Shown one piece after another: positions 1 through 4,876 of a stretch of 6,165 nucleotides of DNA (position 1 is its first letter; each line of letters starts with the position of its first letter). The notes beneath the pieces were generated by a model. The model did no database searches. It was not told where the DNA came from and was given only the letters and a program-made list of their open reading frames with translations. The stretch covers positions 1 through 6,165 of the forward strand of contig JBCCGE010000143.1 of assembly GCA_039029455.1 (NCBI GenBank). The letters are read 5' to 3'. A program made the translations under genes and the position numbers. The stretch is from JBCCGE01 sp039029455 (GTDB lineage Bacteria > Pseudomonadota > Gammaproteobacteria > Arenicellales > Poriferihabitantaceae).

Positions 1-57
1 ATTGCGAAGTTTTCTAACAAAGATATTGGACATTTTAGACTCAAATGGGTCGGTCAT
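1..57 (-). CDS. N-terminus of an unidentified protein, cut by the left edge
   Basis: On the minus strand an ATG at 57 opens a frame that stays open to the window edge, giving 19 residues beginning MTDPFESKMSNIFVRK. It starts 18 nt after the stop of the flavodoxin-family gene, the same gap that separates that gene from the lipoprotein gene before it, so it is probably the third member of an operon. A GGGAG overlapping the upstream stop (72-76) lies about 14 nt from the ATG, rather far for a ribosome binding site; a second in-frame ATG at 33 is an alternative start. Too little is present to name a family, and a 19-codon open frame could also be chance. Confidence 0.4.
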   Translation of the reverse strand, partial: MTDPFESKMSNIFVRKLRN

Positions 58-75
58 GATTTTTGCAGAGGCTCC

Positions 76-558
76 CTAGTAGATTTCCAGCTCCAGACCG
101 GCCGCTATCTGGGCACCCAGCGCCTCACATTGTTCGGCGAACTCGCTTTTATATTGTCCGGTCATCACAAGAGTTGGCTGAACCGGTTTCCAGCGCAAGC
201 CGTTCAGGATGCGCTCAATACTGGTGCGGGCGCCCTCGCCATCAAGACCGCCTTTGACGTAAACAGAAACCGGTTTGGCCTGAGTGAGCTCGAGACACGG
301 ATAATAGATTCTTTCAAAGAAATCTTTGATCAGGCCACTCATATAGCCAAAATTCTCGGATGTCCCGATCACAATGCCTTTAGCATCAATAACATCCTGC
401 GGCACGACCTGTAGCGGATCAGGATAATCAATGCGAAAGCTGCTATCAGTGACCGATTGGGCACCCCTGATAACAGCGTTTTTCAGGTTCAGCAGGTTTT
501 CAGACGGTGTGTTGCAGACGACGAGCAGATCGGTCATGACAGTGGGCCCGGCATCCAC
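76..558 (-). CDS. Flavodoxin-family / NAD(P)H-dependent FMN oxidoreductase-like protein
   Basis: The 160-residue product has a single flavodoxin-like alpha/beta domain. The first beta strand is LLVVCN (11-16), followed by a phosphate-loop-like segment NTPSENLLNL (16-25). A central block GIVIGTSENFGYMSGLIKDF (61-80), then FERIYYP, matches the loop that contacts FMN in WrbA/FMN-reductase-type proteins. A KPVSVYVKGG strand and a helix with repeated Arg/Glu follow. The family binds FMN and usually reduces quinones or other acceptors in the cytoplasm, but the substrate cannot be read here. The GTG at 558 is chosen because GGAGGTG (566-572) lies exactly 7 nt upstream; an ATG at 537 has no such site and would remove only seven residues. 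It lies 18 nt after the OmpH/Skp-like gene, so the two are probably co-transcribed. The family call is firm; the physiological role is unknown. Confidence 0.85.
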   Translation of the reverse strand: MDAGPTVMTDLLVVCNTPSENLLNLKNAVIRGAQSVTDSSFRIDYPDPLQVVPQDVIDAKGIVIGTSENFGYMSGLIKDFFERIYYPCLELTQAKPVSVYVKGGLDGEGARTSIERILNGLRWKPVQPTLVMTGQYKSEFAEQCEALGAQIAAGLELEIY

Positions 559-565
559 AGGGCAT

Positions 566-572
566 CACCTCC
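566..572 (-). promoter_or_regulatory. Strong Shine-Dalgarno site deciding a GTG start
   Basis: GGAGGTG on the minus strand, 7 nt before the GTG at 558 and just after the TGA of the preceding gene (577-579). It is the only textbook Shine-Dalgarno sequence found before any start in this window, and it supports GTG 558 over ATG 537. An out-of-frame ATG overlaps its end (563-565). Confidence 0.75.
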
Positions 573-576
573 ATCA

Positions 577-1140
577 TCAGTTTCCGTTGATTATCTTTGT
601 TACCTGATCCGTGATATCGACACTGGCATTGGCAGAGAACAGCGCATTATTATTTCGATGCAAGATGATTTTTGCGCCAATGTCGGCGGCTACGGCCTGA
701 GCCACAGGCCGGATTTCACCGACGGTTTTTTCGTTCTGCTGTTGGCGGAACTCCGCCAGATCGGTGTTGAGTTTTTCCCGATTGGTGTCAAATTCCTGAT
801 TCAAATTAGCCATCAGATTCTGCAAGACCTGATTTTGTTCGTCGGTTGGTTGGTCAGAAAACTCAGCTCGACGTGCATCGTATTGCGATTGCAATGACTG
901 CTGAATCTGATCCAGCTGCAGTTGCAGGGTTGACTGCCTTTGAGTCACCGCATCTTCAATTTTTTTGCGCAGAGCAGAGTCATTCACAACTTTATCGAGA
1001 TCGATGACGGCCACGTCATAGCGATTTGACGCCGTGCCTTTGTCAGAGTTTAAGCTCGCATCACAACCAGCCAGCAGCGCAACCAGCGCAACAATGACCA
1101 GAGAGGGGTTCAGGACTGAGAAATTTCTCACTTTTAGCAT
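577..1140 (-). CDS. OmpH/Skp-family periplasmic protein carrying a lipoprotein signal
   Basis: The 187-residue product begins with a positively charged stretch and a hydrophobic segment ending in the lipobox L-A-G-C (Cys26), so it is predicted to be cleaved by signal peptidase II and lipidated. The mature part fits OmpH/Skp: a strand YDVAVIDLDKVV, a long Gln/Glu/Arg-rich region predicted as coiled coil (about residues 56-140, with repeated LQLQLDQIQQ-type heptads), a strand AKIILHRNNNALF and the closing helix after VDITDQV. Skp is a soluble periplasmic chaperone for outer-membrane proteins; a lipid-anchored version is less usual. The residue after Cys26 is Asp, which in enterobacteria keeps lipoproteins in the inner membrane. 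ATG 1140 is preferred; GTG at 1146 would add two residues. Neither start has a Shine-Dalgarno sequence. It is the first clear gene of an operon with the flavodoxin-like gene. Confidence 0.82.
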   Translation of the reverse strand: MLKVRNFSVLNPSLVIVALVALLAGCDASLNSDKGTASNRYDVAVIDLDKVVNDSALRKKIEDAVTQRQSTLQLQLDQIQQSLQSQYDARRAEFSDQPTDEQNQVLQNLMANLNQEFDTNREKLNTDLAEFRQQQNEKTVGEIRPVAQAVAADIGAKIILHRNNNALFSANASVDITDQVTKIINGN

Positions 1141-1265
1141 GGACACAGAATTCTAGGTTGTAGTAGTTTCATGAGGCGCGCAAGGATACCGGAACCCGTG
1201 GGTTTTTCAAAGTAGTCCACGATGTGGTTTTTGCGCCCATCAGCGCACGCGTTGTAAACCGACAT
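1134..1265 (-). CDS. Possible small ORF of 43 codons upstream of the Skp-like gene
   Basis: A minus-strand ATG at 1265 opens 43 codons that end at a TAA (1134-1136) lying inside the start of the Skp-like gene: the two overlap as ATGCTAA. The product starts MSVYNACADGRKNHIVDYFE and continues KPTGSGILARLMKLLQPR. It fills almost the whole gap between the divergent genes, which would otherwise be about 140 nt without a gene. The stop/start overlap is typical of translationally coupled genes, and the codons look ordinary. Against it: no Shine-Dalgarno sequence, short length, and the opposite strand is also open here. The segment YFEKPTGSGILARLMK vaguely recalls the N-terminal region of some class I SAM-dependent methyltransferases, so a remnant of such a gene is possible. 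That is memory-based and weak. Confidence 0.33.
   Translation of the reverse strand: MSVYNACADGRKNHIVDYFEKPTGSGILARLMKLLQPRILCPC
1150..1155 (-). promoter_or_regulatory. Candidate -10 element (TAGAAT) close to the Skp-like start
   Basis: TAGAAT on the minus strand matches the sigma-70 -10 consensus at five of six positions and ends 9 nt before ATG 1140. No convincing -35 hexamer sits 16-18 nt upstream. If used, the transcript would be almost leaderless, which would fit the missing Shine-Dalgarno sequence. It lies inside the possible small ORF, so both readings may not hold together. Confidence 0.3.
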
Positions 1266-1282
1266 TTAGAAATTTATTCACA

Positions 1283-2413
1283 TTGGAATCATACACATAC
1301 GCATCCCCATCTGCTGCTCCGGGCAACAAGCGTGCGCTGACCGTCAGAAAGTACGGACCTCCGGATACGGGGCCGCAGGTGTACATCCAGGCTTCTCTTC
1401 ACGGTGATGAAATTCCGGGGATGCTGGTTGCGCACCACCTGGAATCATTGCTTGCGAGCAGCGACGCAGCGGGTCAATTGAATGCGACCGTGACCGTTGT
1501 ACCCTATGCGAATCCGATCGGAATCTCTCAGCGCATCCATGGGGCTGTGATGGGGCGACTTGATCTCGACACCGGGCGCAATTTCAATCGATATTACCCG
1601 GATCTGCGAGAGGCCGTTGCAACGCGGATTAAAGGGCTTTTGACCGCCAGTGAAGAAGAAAACGAAACAACCATTCGAGCAGCGATAGCACATGAGCTTG
1701 ACCAGAGAGAGCCTAAATCCGAACAGGAGTGGCTGCGGTGTAAATTAATGAAACTCGCTCAGGGCGCTGATTACTGCATTGATCTTCACTGTGACACTGA
1801 AGCTGTGATGCATATGTACAGCGGTCCTTCGAGATCTGATGATGTTCAGGTTCTCGCCAATCTTCTGGAATGCCAGGCTCTGATGATTGAAAAGGTATCC
1901 GGTGGACACCCGTTTGATGAATCCTTAAGCGGGGTATGGCGGCATATCAGACAGCAGTTTCCGGAACATCCTGTAGGGGAGGGCACCATGGGATGCACTG
2001 TTGAGTTGCGTGGACAAGGCGACGTCAGCGACTCTGTTGCTCGTCAAGACGCTGAAAACCTGTTTCAGTTCCTGGTAGAAATCGGTGTGGCCAACGGGAC
2101 GAAGCGCGATATTCCTTTCAGCTGTGAGCCGACACCGCTGGACGGTGTCGAATACATTGAGGCACCGTCGGCTGGAATAATCGCCTTTTCCGTGCTGCCG
2201 GGTGATGTGGTCTCAAAAAACCAAACTATCGGAACGATCATCAACCCCGAGCACATCGGTGATGCGTCACGTCAGGAAGTGTTCTCGACAATTGACGGTG
2301 TGGTGTTTTCACGGGAAAACCAGCGTCTGGTTGCGCCCGGTCAAATTATTATGGCAATCGCCGGACGCGAATCCATCAAGGGCAGGGCAGGATCCCATTT
2401 GCTTTCCGACTGA
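1283..2413 (+). CDS. Succinylglutamate desuccinylase/aspartoacylase-family zinc hydrolase
   Basis: The 376-residue product belongs to the AstE/AspA group (COG3608-like deacylases), which use one zinc to hydrolyse N-acyl amino acids or related amides in the cytoplasm. Visible motifs are SLHGDEIPG with the zinc ligands His40 and Glu43, the family signature GRNFNR (98-103), CIDLHCD with the third ligand His169, and TVELRG with the likely catalytic Glu241. Residues about 288-360 form a C-terminal beta-rich domain (APSAGIIAF, GDVVSKNQTIGTI, DGVVFSRENQ) as in longer bacterial members. The only common start codon in this frame before the first motif is TTG 1283; the frame is open back to 1175 but has no ATG or GTG there, and the next Met is residue 47, inside the zinc motif region. 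No Shine-Dalgarno sequence precedes it. Substrate specificity cannot be read; AstE itself is less likely because no arginine-succinyl pathway genes are adjacent. Confidence 0.88.
   Translation: MESYTYASPSAAPGNKRALTVRKYGPPDTGPQVYIQASLHGDEIPGMLVAHHLESLLASSDAAGQLNATVTVVPYANPIGISQRIHGAVMGRLDLDTGRNFNRYYPDLREAVATRIKGLLTASEEENETTIRAAIAHELDQREPKSEQEWLRCKLMKLAQGADYCIDLHCDTEAVMHMYSGPSRSDDVQVLANLLECQALMIEKVSGGHPFDESLSGVWRHIRQQFPEHPVGEGTMGCTVELRGQGDVSDSVARQDAENLFQFLVEIGVANGTKRDIPFSCEPTPLDGVEYIEAPSAGIIAFSVLPGDVVSKNQTIGTIINPEHIGDASRQEVFSTIDGVVFSRENQRLVAPGQIIMAIAGRESIKGRAGSHLLSD
2130..2150. repeat. Perfect 8-bp hairpin inside the zinc hydrolase gene
   Basis: CGACACCG (2130-2137) and CGGTGTCG (2143-2150) form a perfect 8-bp inverted repeat around a 5-nt loop. 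It falls at the codons joining the catalytic domain to the C-terminal beta domain. The structure is seen directly; a role is not shown and it may simply reflect coding constraints. Confidence 0.4.
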
Positions 2414-2445
2414 GTCAAAAATCACACAACACCAGTAATCCTGCG

Positions 2446-2880
2446 ATGACGAACACTTCCAGCATGATCAGCGAGCACGATTTTTTCGCGCTTGCCGAGA
2501 CCGAAATGCCTTTCCTGAAAACTCTCGAAATCGAATTCGACAAACTGGATCGCGAAGAGACCGTTGTGCGATCATTACATAGAGGAGAATATCTGCGACC
2601 AGGAGGAACTGTGGCGGGTCCGGTGATGATGACCCTTGCGGATGTCGCAATCTATGCCGTCATTATGGCGAATATCGGCTTGGTGTCCCTTGCTGTGACA
2701 ACCAATCTGAACATCAACTTCCTTCGCAAGCCACCGCCGGCAGATTTGCTGGCATCTGCCCGCGTGCTTAAGTTGGGGAAACGCCTGGCAGTCTGCGAAT
2801 GCAGCATACACACTGCCGCGACTGGCGAAGACAATCTGGTGGCCCATGCGACGGGCACCTATTCAATACCATCAGGTTAG
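2446..2880 (+). CDS. PaaI-family hotdog-fold acyl-CoA thioesterase
   Basis: The 144-residue product has the length and pattern of a single hotdog domain. The segment RPGGTVAGPVMMTLADVAIY (51-70) is the central hotdog helix region with Asp66 at the position of the PaaI catalytic acid. AVTTNLNINFLRKP (83-96) and ARVLKLGKRLAVCECSI (105-121) are the following beta strands. PaaI-type enzymes hydrolyse acyl- or aryl-CoA thioesters in the cytoplasm as homotetramers; the acyl group here is unknown. The gene starts 32 nt after the stop of the zinc hydrolase on the same strand and is probably co-transcribed. ATG 2446 is used, but ATG 2464 (seventh codon) is nearly as good, because neither has a Shine-Dalgarno sequence and conserved sequence begins only after both. 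It converges with the sprT-like gene, with 23 nt between the stops. Confidence 0.85.
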   Translation: MTNTSSMISEHDFFALAETEMPFLKTLEIEFDKLDREETVVRSLHRGEYLRPGGTVAGPVMMTLADVAIYAVIMANIGLVSLAVTTNLNINFLRKPPPADLLASARVLKLGKRLAVCECSIHTAATGEDNLVAHATGTYSIPSG

Positions 2881-2900
2881 GGTTGCACTTCGTTGACCCT
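2879..2900. terminator. Weak hairpin between convergent genes
   Basis: AGGGT (2879-2883) can pair with ACCCT (2896-2900), extended by two G-U pairs, in the 23-nt gap between the thioesterase and the sprT-like gene. It could serve both strands as a terminator, but the stem is short and no T-run follows on either side. Confidence 0.2.
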
Positions 2901-2903
2901 TAG

Positions 2904-3683
2904 CTAGAGTTGCATGTTGAACGCGCGGTTGCAATCGCCGCAAACAAGATTGAGTCCTTTCTTGCCCCAGACTCGGGCTGCACAACCCGGGCATTCGTAA
3001 CGGGATTTGCTCTGTCTTTTTTTCTGTTTGATCAGGGTTTCAGACGCCGTTTCTGTCATCAGGTGATCCGGTATCAGCGCATCCAGTGGCATTGCGAGCA
3101 CAGTGTCTGCCGTTTCAGAAGGCCTATTGTCAGCTGCATCGATGGCCAGCATCCATTCGTCCCTGGGCTGGCAGGATTCCTGAAAAGCGGGTTCGGTATC
3201 CACCCAGGGGAACGTGTACCCGGACTCAACGAGTGCGCGTGCGGCGACAATAAATTGGCCATCCAGAGCCGGATAGTCCGACATGGACTGGCCTGTCATG
3301 CGGCCTCCGGGGAGGCCGGTTGAGCTGGGAATCAGCCCAATGGAACGCATCTTCTCTGACCACTCGCGATTGTGGTAACCGGAGCGACTTTTCCTTCTTC
3401 CGAACATATGCTGCCACAAATGACATTGCTCATGGACCAGAGTTTGCAAAACCTCAAGCAGCTTGTGCTTGGCAAAATAGGCAGGGTTGAGTGCGATTTC
3501 ATGCTTAAAGTTTCCGTCCGTGTTTACCCATCGATCTGCGGAAAAGTAACCCATGACATTGGACTGCCGTTGGGCGGTGAGCATGCAATCGGGCAGTTTC
3601 CCCTCAAACAATTGGTGATTGAAATGCTCGTAAGCAATCTGGATCAACGAGTAGAACTCGATGGTGGGTTTTTGATCGGACAT
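2904..3683 (-). CDS. SprT-like zinc metalloprotein with C-terminal zinc ribbon
   Basis: The 259-residue product has a SprT-like domain followed by a treble-cysteine-type zinc ribbon. EFYSLIQIAYEHFNHQLFEG opens the domain, then KHEIALNP, the active-site motif HEQCH (84-88) in LVHEQCHLWQ, and YHNREW with the likely third ligand His104. GLIPSSTGLPGGRMTGQ and MSDYP follow. Near the C-terminus CPGC (231-234) and CGDC (248-251) make a four-cysteine ribbon. SprT/Spartan-type proteins are zinc proteases or protease-like proteins; the eukaryotic relative degrades DNA-protein crosslinks, but bacterial roles are poorly defined. The combination of STG.PGG..TGQ and a WGK-G-containing ribbon resembles SprT-like proteins that I associate with integrative elements. 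ATG 3683 is chosen over ATG 3737 because the domain begins right after it and a palindrome and -10-like hexamer occupy the intervening bases. No Shine-Dalgarno sequence is present. It follows pldA by 69 nt. Confidence 0.85.
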   Translation of the reverse strand: MSDQKPTIEFYSLIQIAYEHFNHQLFEGKLPDCMLTAQRQSNVMGYFSADRWVNTDGNFKHEIALNPAYFAKHKLLEVLQTLVHEQCHLWQHMFGRRKSRSGYHNREWSEKMRSIGLIPSSTGLPGGRMTGQSMSDYPALDGQFIVAARALVESGYTFPWVDTEPAFQESCQPRDEWMLAIDAADNRPSETADTVLAMPLDALIPDHLMTETASETLIKQKKRQSKSRYECPGCAARVWGKKGLNLVCGDCNRAFNMQL

Positions 3684-3689
3684 TGTGAA

Positions 3690-3715
3690 ATTATTGTATC
3701 GTACGAAACAACAAT
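3690..3715. promoter_or_regulatory. 26-bp imperfect palindrome, candidate repressor operator
   Basis: The two 13-bp halves (3690-3702 and 3703-3715) are inverted repeats matching at 11 of 13 positions around a perfect TCGTACGA core (3699-3706). The inner 18 bp read TTGTTTCGTACGATACAA on the minus strand. It starts 7 bp upstream of the sprT-like ATG and covers the candidate -10 hexamer, where a bound dimer would block RNA polymerase. The size and CGTACG core resemble sites of TetR-type dimeric repressors, but no regulator gene is in the window. No T-run follows, so it is not a good terminator for pldA. Confidence 0.5.
3693..3698 (-). promoter_or_regulatory. Candidate -10 element (TACAAT) of the sprT-like gene
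   Basis: TACAAT on the minus strand matches the sigma-70 -10 consensus at five of six positions and ends 9 nt before ATG 3683. The -35 region is poor (no TTGACA-like hexamer at 16-18 nt). Its position inside the palindrome suggests a regulated, nearly leaderless transcript separate from pldA. Confidence 0.35.
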
Positions 3716-3752
3716 AAATCCCTGAGATCGACGGCATGACGCCACTGAGGAA

Positions 3753-4820
3753 TCAGAGCAAATCGCCGGTTTGTATGCCCAGGCTGAATCGATTGGAGCG
3801 CGCGTTGTAGTCAATCAGACTTTCTCCGTAGCCGTAGAAGTACTGAAGGTAAAAACGCAGGGAGTCGTGCCCCGGAATCGGCAGGGTGTAGTCCAGTTGG
3901 ACACCCATGCGTGCGGGACTCTCCAGGTTGTGCCTGAGTCGAACGGCGCTGTTGCTGCGGTTGCCTTTGCGAAAAAGGCCGAGTTCGAAATTACCGATGA
4001 AGTCCTCAATATCCGGATTATCATCTGAGGAATCCGATAGTCGCACCCACGGTTTAAACGTAATCGCGTAGTTGCGCTTTTCCGCAAACATTTGCGCATA
4101 AATTCGGTTCCAGCTGCGTGAAAGCGAACCCGATCGTCCATTGGATTGATGAACAGCGCCCAGGCGGAGCAGGGGGACTCGCCAGTTTCCGAGGTTAATG
4201 TCCGAATCAAAATCCAGAAAAAACTCCGGCTCATGAACCGTTTCTCTAAACGGACTTGAGTTATCGGTATCGAAAACCTGCCAATACGACTGGTTTGTAT
4301 AGGCCGCATAACCACGTAAGCGGGAATCCACAGTATTGTCGGTCAAAGCCAGTTTCAGACTGATCTGAAACTTGAATTCTGCCCGGTCAAGCTCTCGATC
4401 CGGCGCCACTTCCGAAAAGGGGGCATTGTTGGGAGTCCGGTTGTAGGAGAGTGGAAGAACGTAGTTTGGACGATGTTGCAGAATGGCAAATCTGTTTTCA
4501 CTTGCTGAGCGTTCGAGCAGCAGGCGAGTCTTGACAAGATTGCGATTTTCTTCAGGATTAGTCTCAGTGCTTTCATTCACTCTCTCAGCAATATCATCGC
4601 AATACGCTCTGATTTCTCCGACCGTGTCGGTCTCTGCGGCAACCTGAAGTCGGTTCAGCTGACAGATCATACGGTCGGTTAATCCGTTTTCAGGACCGTA
4701 CTGGTCGGATCCAAGCACCATCTGCGGTGCTGTCAGCACAACAAACAGCCAGAACAATGAATGGATTCGGACAATTCTGGACCTGAGATATCCGTGAAAA
4801 TGACAAAAAAGCGTACGCAT
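3753..4820 (-). CDS. pldA: Outer-membrane phospholipase A (OMPLA)
   Basis: The 355-residue product is an outer-membrane beta-barrel lipase that cleaves acyl chains from phospholipids misplaced in the outer leaflet. The active site in HQSNGRSGSLSRSWNR has His224, Ser226 and Asn238, spaced exactly as His142, Ser144 and Asn156 of the E. coli enzyme; Arg229 and Ser234 fall where the calcium-site residues Arg147 and Ser152 lie. A long basic N-region and hydrophobic stretch LFWLFVVLTAPQMVLG form a signal peptide, probably cleaved after VLG. Before the barrel lies an extra segment of about 75 residues with two cysteines (53 and 74) that could form a disulfide; E. coli OMPLA lacks this length. Alternating barrel strands run to the end, which closes in Leu instead of the usual aromatic residue. 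ATG 4820 is preferred; TTG 4835 would add five residues. Neither has a Shine-Dalgarno sequence. It is divergent from the cation transporter gene. Confidence 0.92.
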   Translation of the reverse strand: MRTLFCHFHGYLRSRIVRIHSLFWLFVVLTAPQMVLGSDQYGPENGLTDRMICQLNRLQVAAETDTVGEIRAYCDDIAERVNESTETNPEENRNLVKTRLLLERSASENRFAILQHRPNYVLPLSYNRTPNNAPFSEVAPDRELDRAEFKFQISLKLALTDNTVDSRLRGYAAYTNQSYWQVFDTDNSSPFRETVHEPEFFLDFDSDINLGNWRVPLLRLGAVHQSNGRSGSLSRSWNRIYAQMFAEKRNYAITFKPWVRLSDSSDDNPDIEDFIGNFELGLFRKGNRSNSAVRLRHNLESPARMGVQLDYTLPIPGHDSLRFYLQYFYGYGESLIDYNARSNRFSLGIQTGDLL

Positions 4821-4876
4821 AGTGCGAGATTTCAACTAGTATTCGCAGTGATTCAGGTCCTAAATTCTATCTGTTC
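4821..4876. promoter_or_regulatory. Short divergent promoter region between pldA and the cation transporter
   Basis: Only 56 nt separate the two start codons, so promoters for both must overlap each other or the coding starts. On the plus strand TAAATT (4861-4866) ends 10 nt before TTG 4877, and TTCGCA (4842-4847) with TTCTAT (4865-4870) make a weak -35/-10 pair with a 17-nt spacer. On the minus strand TGAAAT ends 8 nt before ATG 4820. All are weak matches; no strong operator-like palindrome is visible apart from ACTAGT (4835-4840). Confidence 0.3.

Noticed and set aside
130..414. Plus-strand open frame of 94 codons
   Set aside because: It lies wholly opposite the flavodoxin-family gene, whose motifs are clear; no recognisable protein signal and no ribosome binding site.
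457..897. Plus-strand open frame of 146 codons
   Set aside because: Mirror of the Skp-like and flavodoxin genes across two unrelated frames; it would span the operon junction, and the minus-strand products are clearly real.
1232..1247. TGCGC/GCGCA inverted repeat as an operator between the divergent genes
   Set aside because: Only 5 bp per arm in a GC-rich patch inside the possible small ORF; expected by chance.
2910..3323. Plus-strand open frame of 137 codons
   Set aside because: Antisense to the SprT-like gene, covering its zinc ribbon; no independent evidence.
3684..3737. N-terminal extension of the SprT-like protein to ATG 3737
   Set aside because: The extra 18 residues are unlike the family, and the palindrome and -10-like hexamer lie in this stretch; ATG 3683 fits better.
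3815..4315. Minus-strand open frame of 166 codons in another frame of pldA
   Set aside because: Same-strand frame shadow inside the phospholipase barrel region; the pldA frame carries the catalytic residues and is unbroken.
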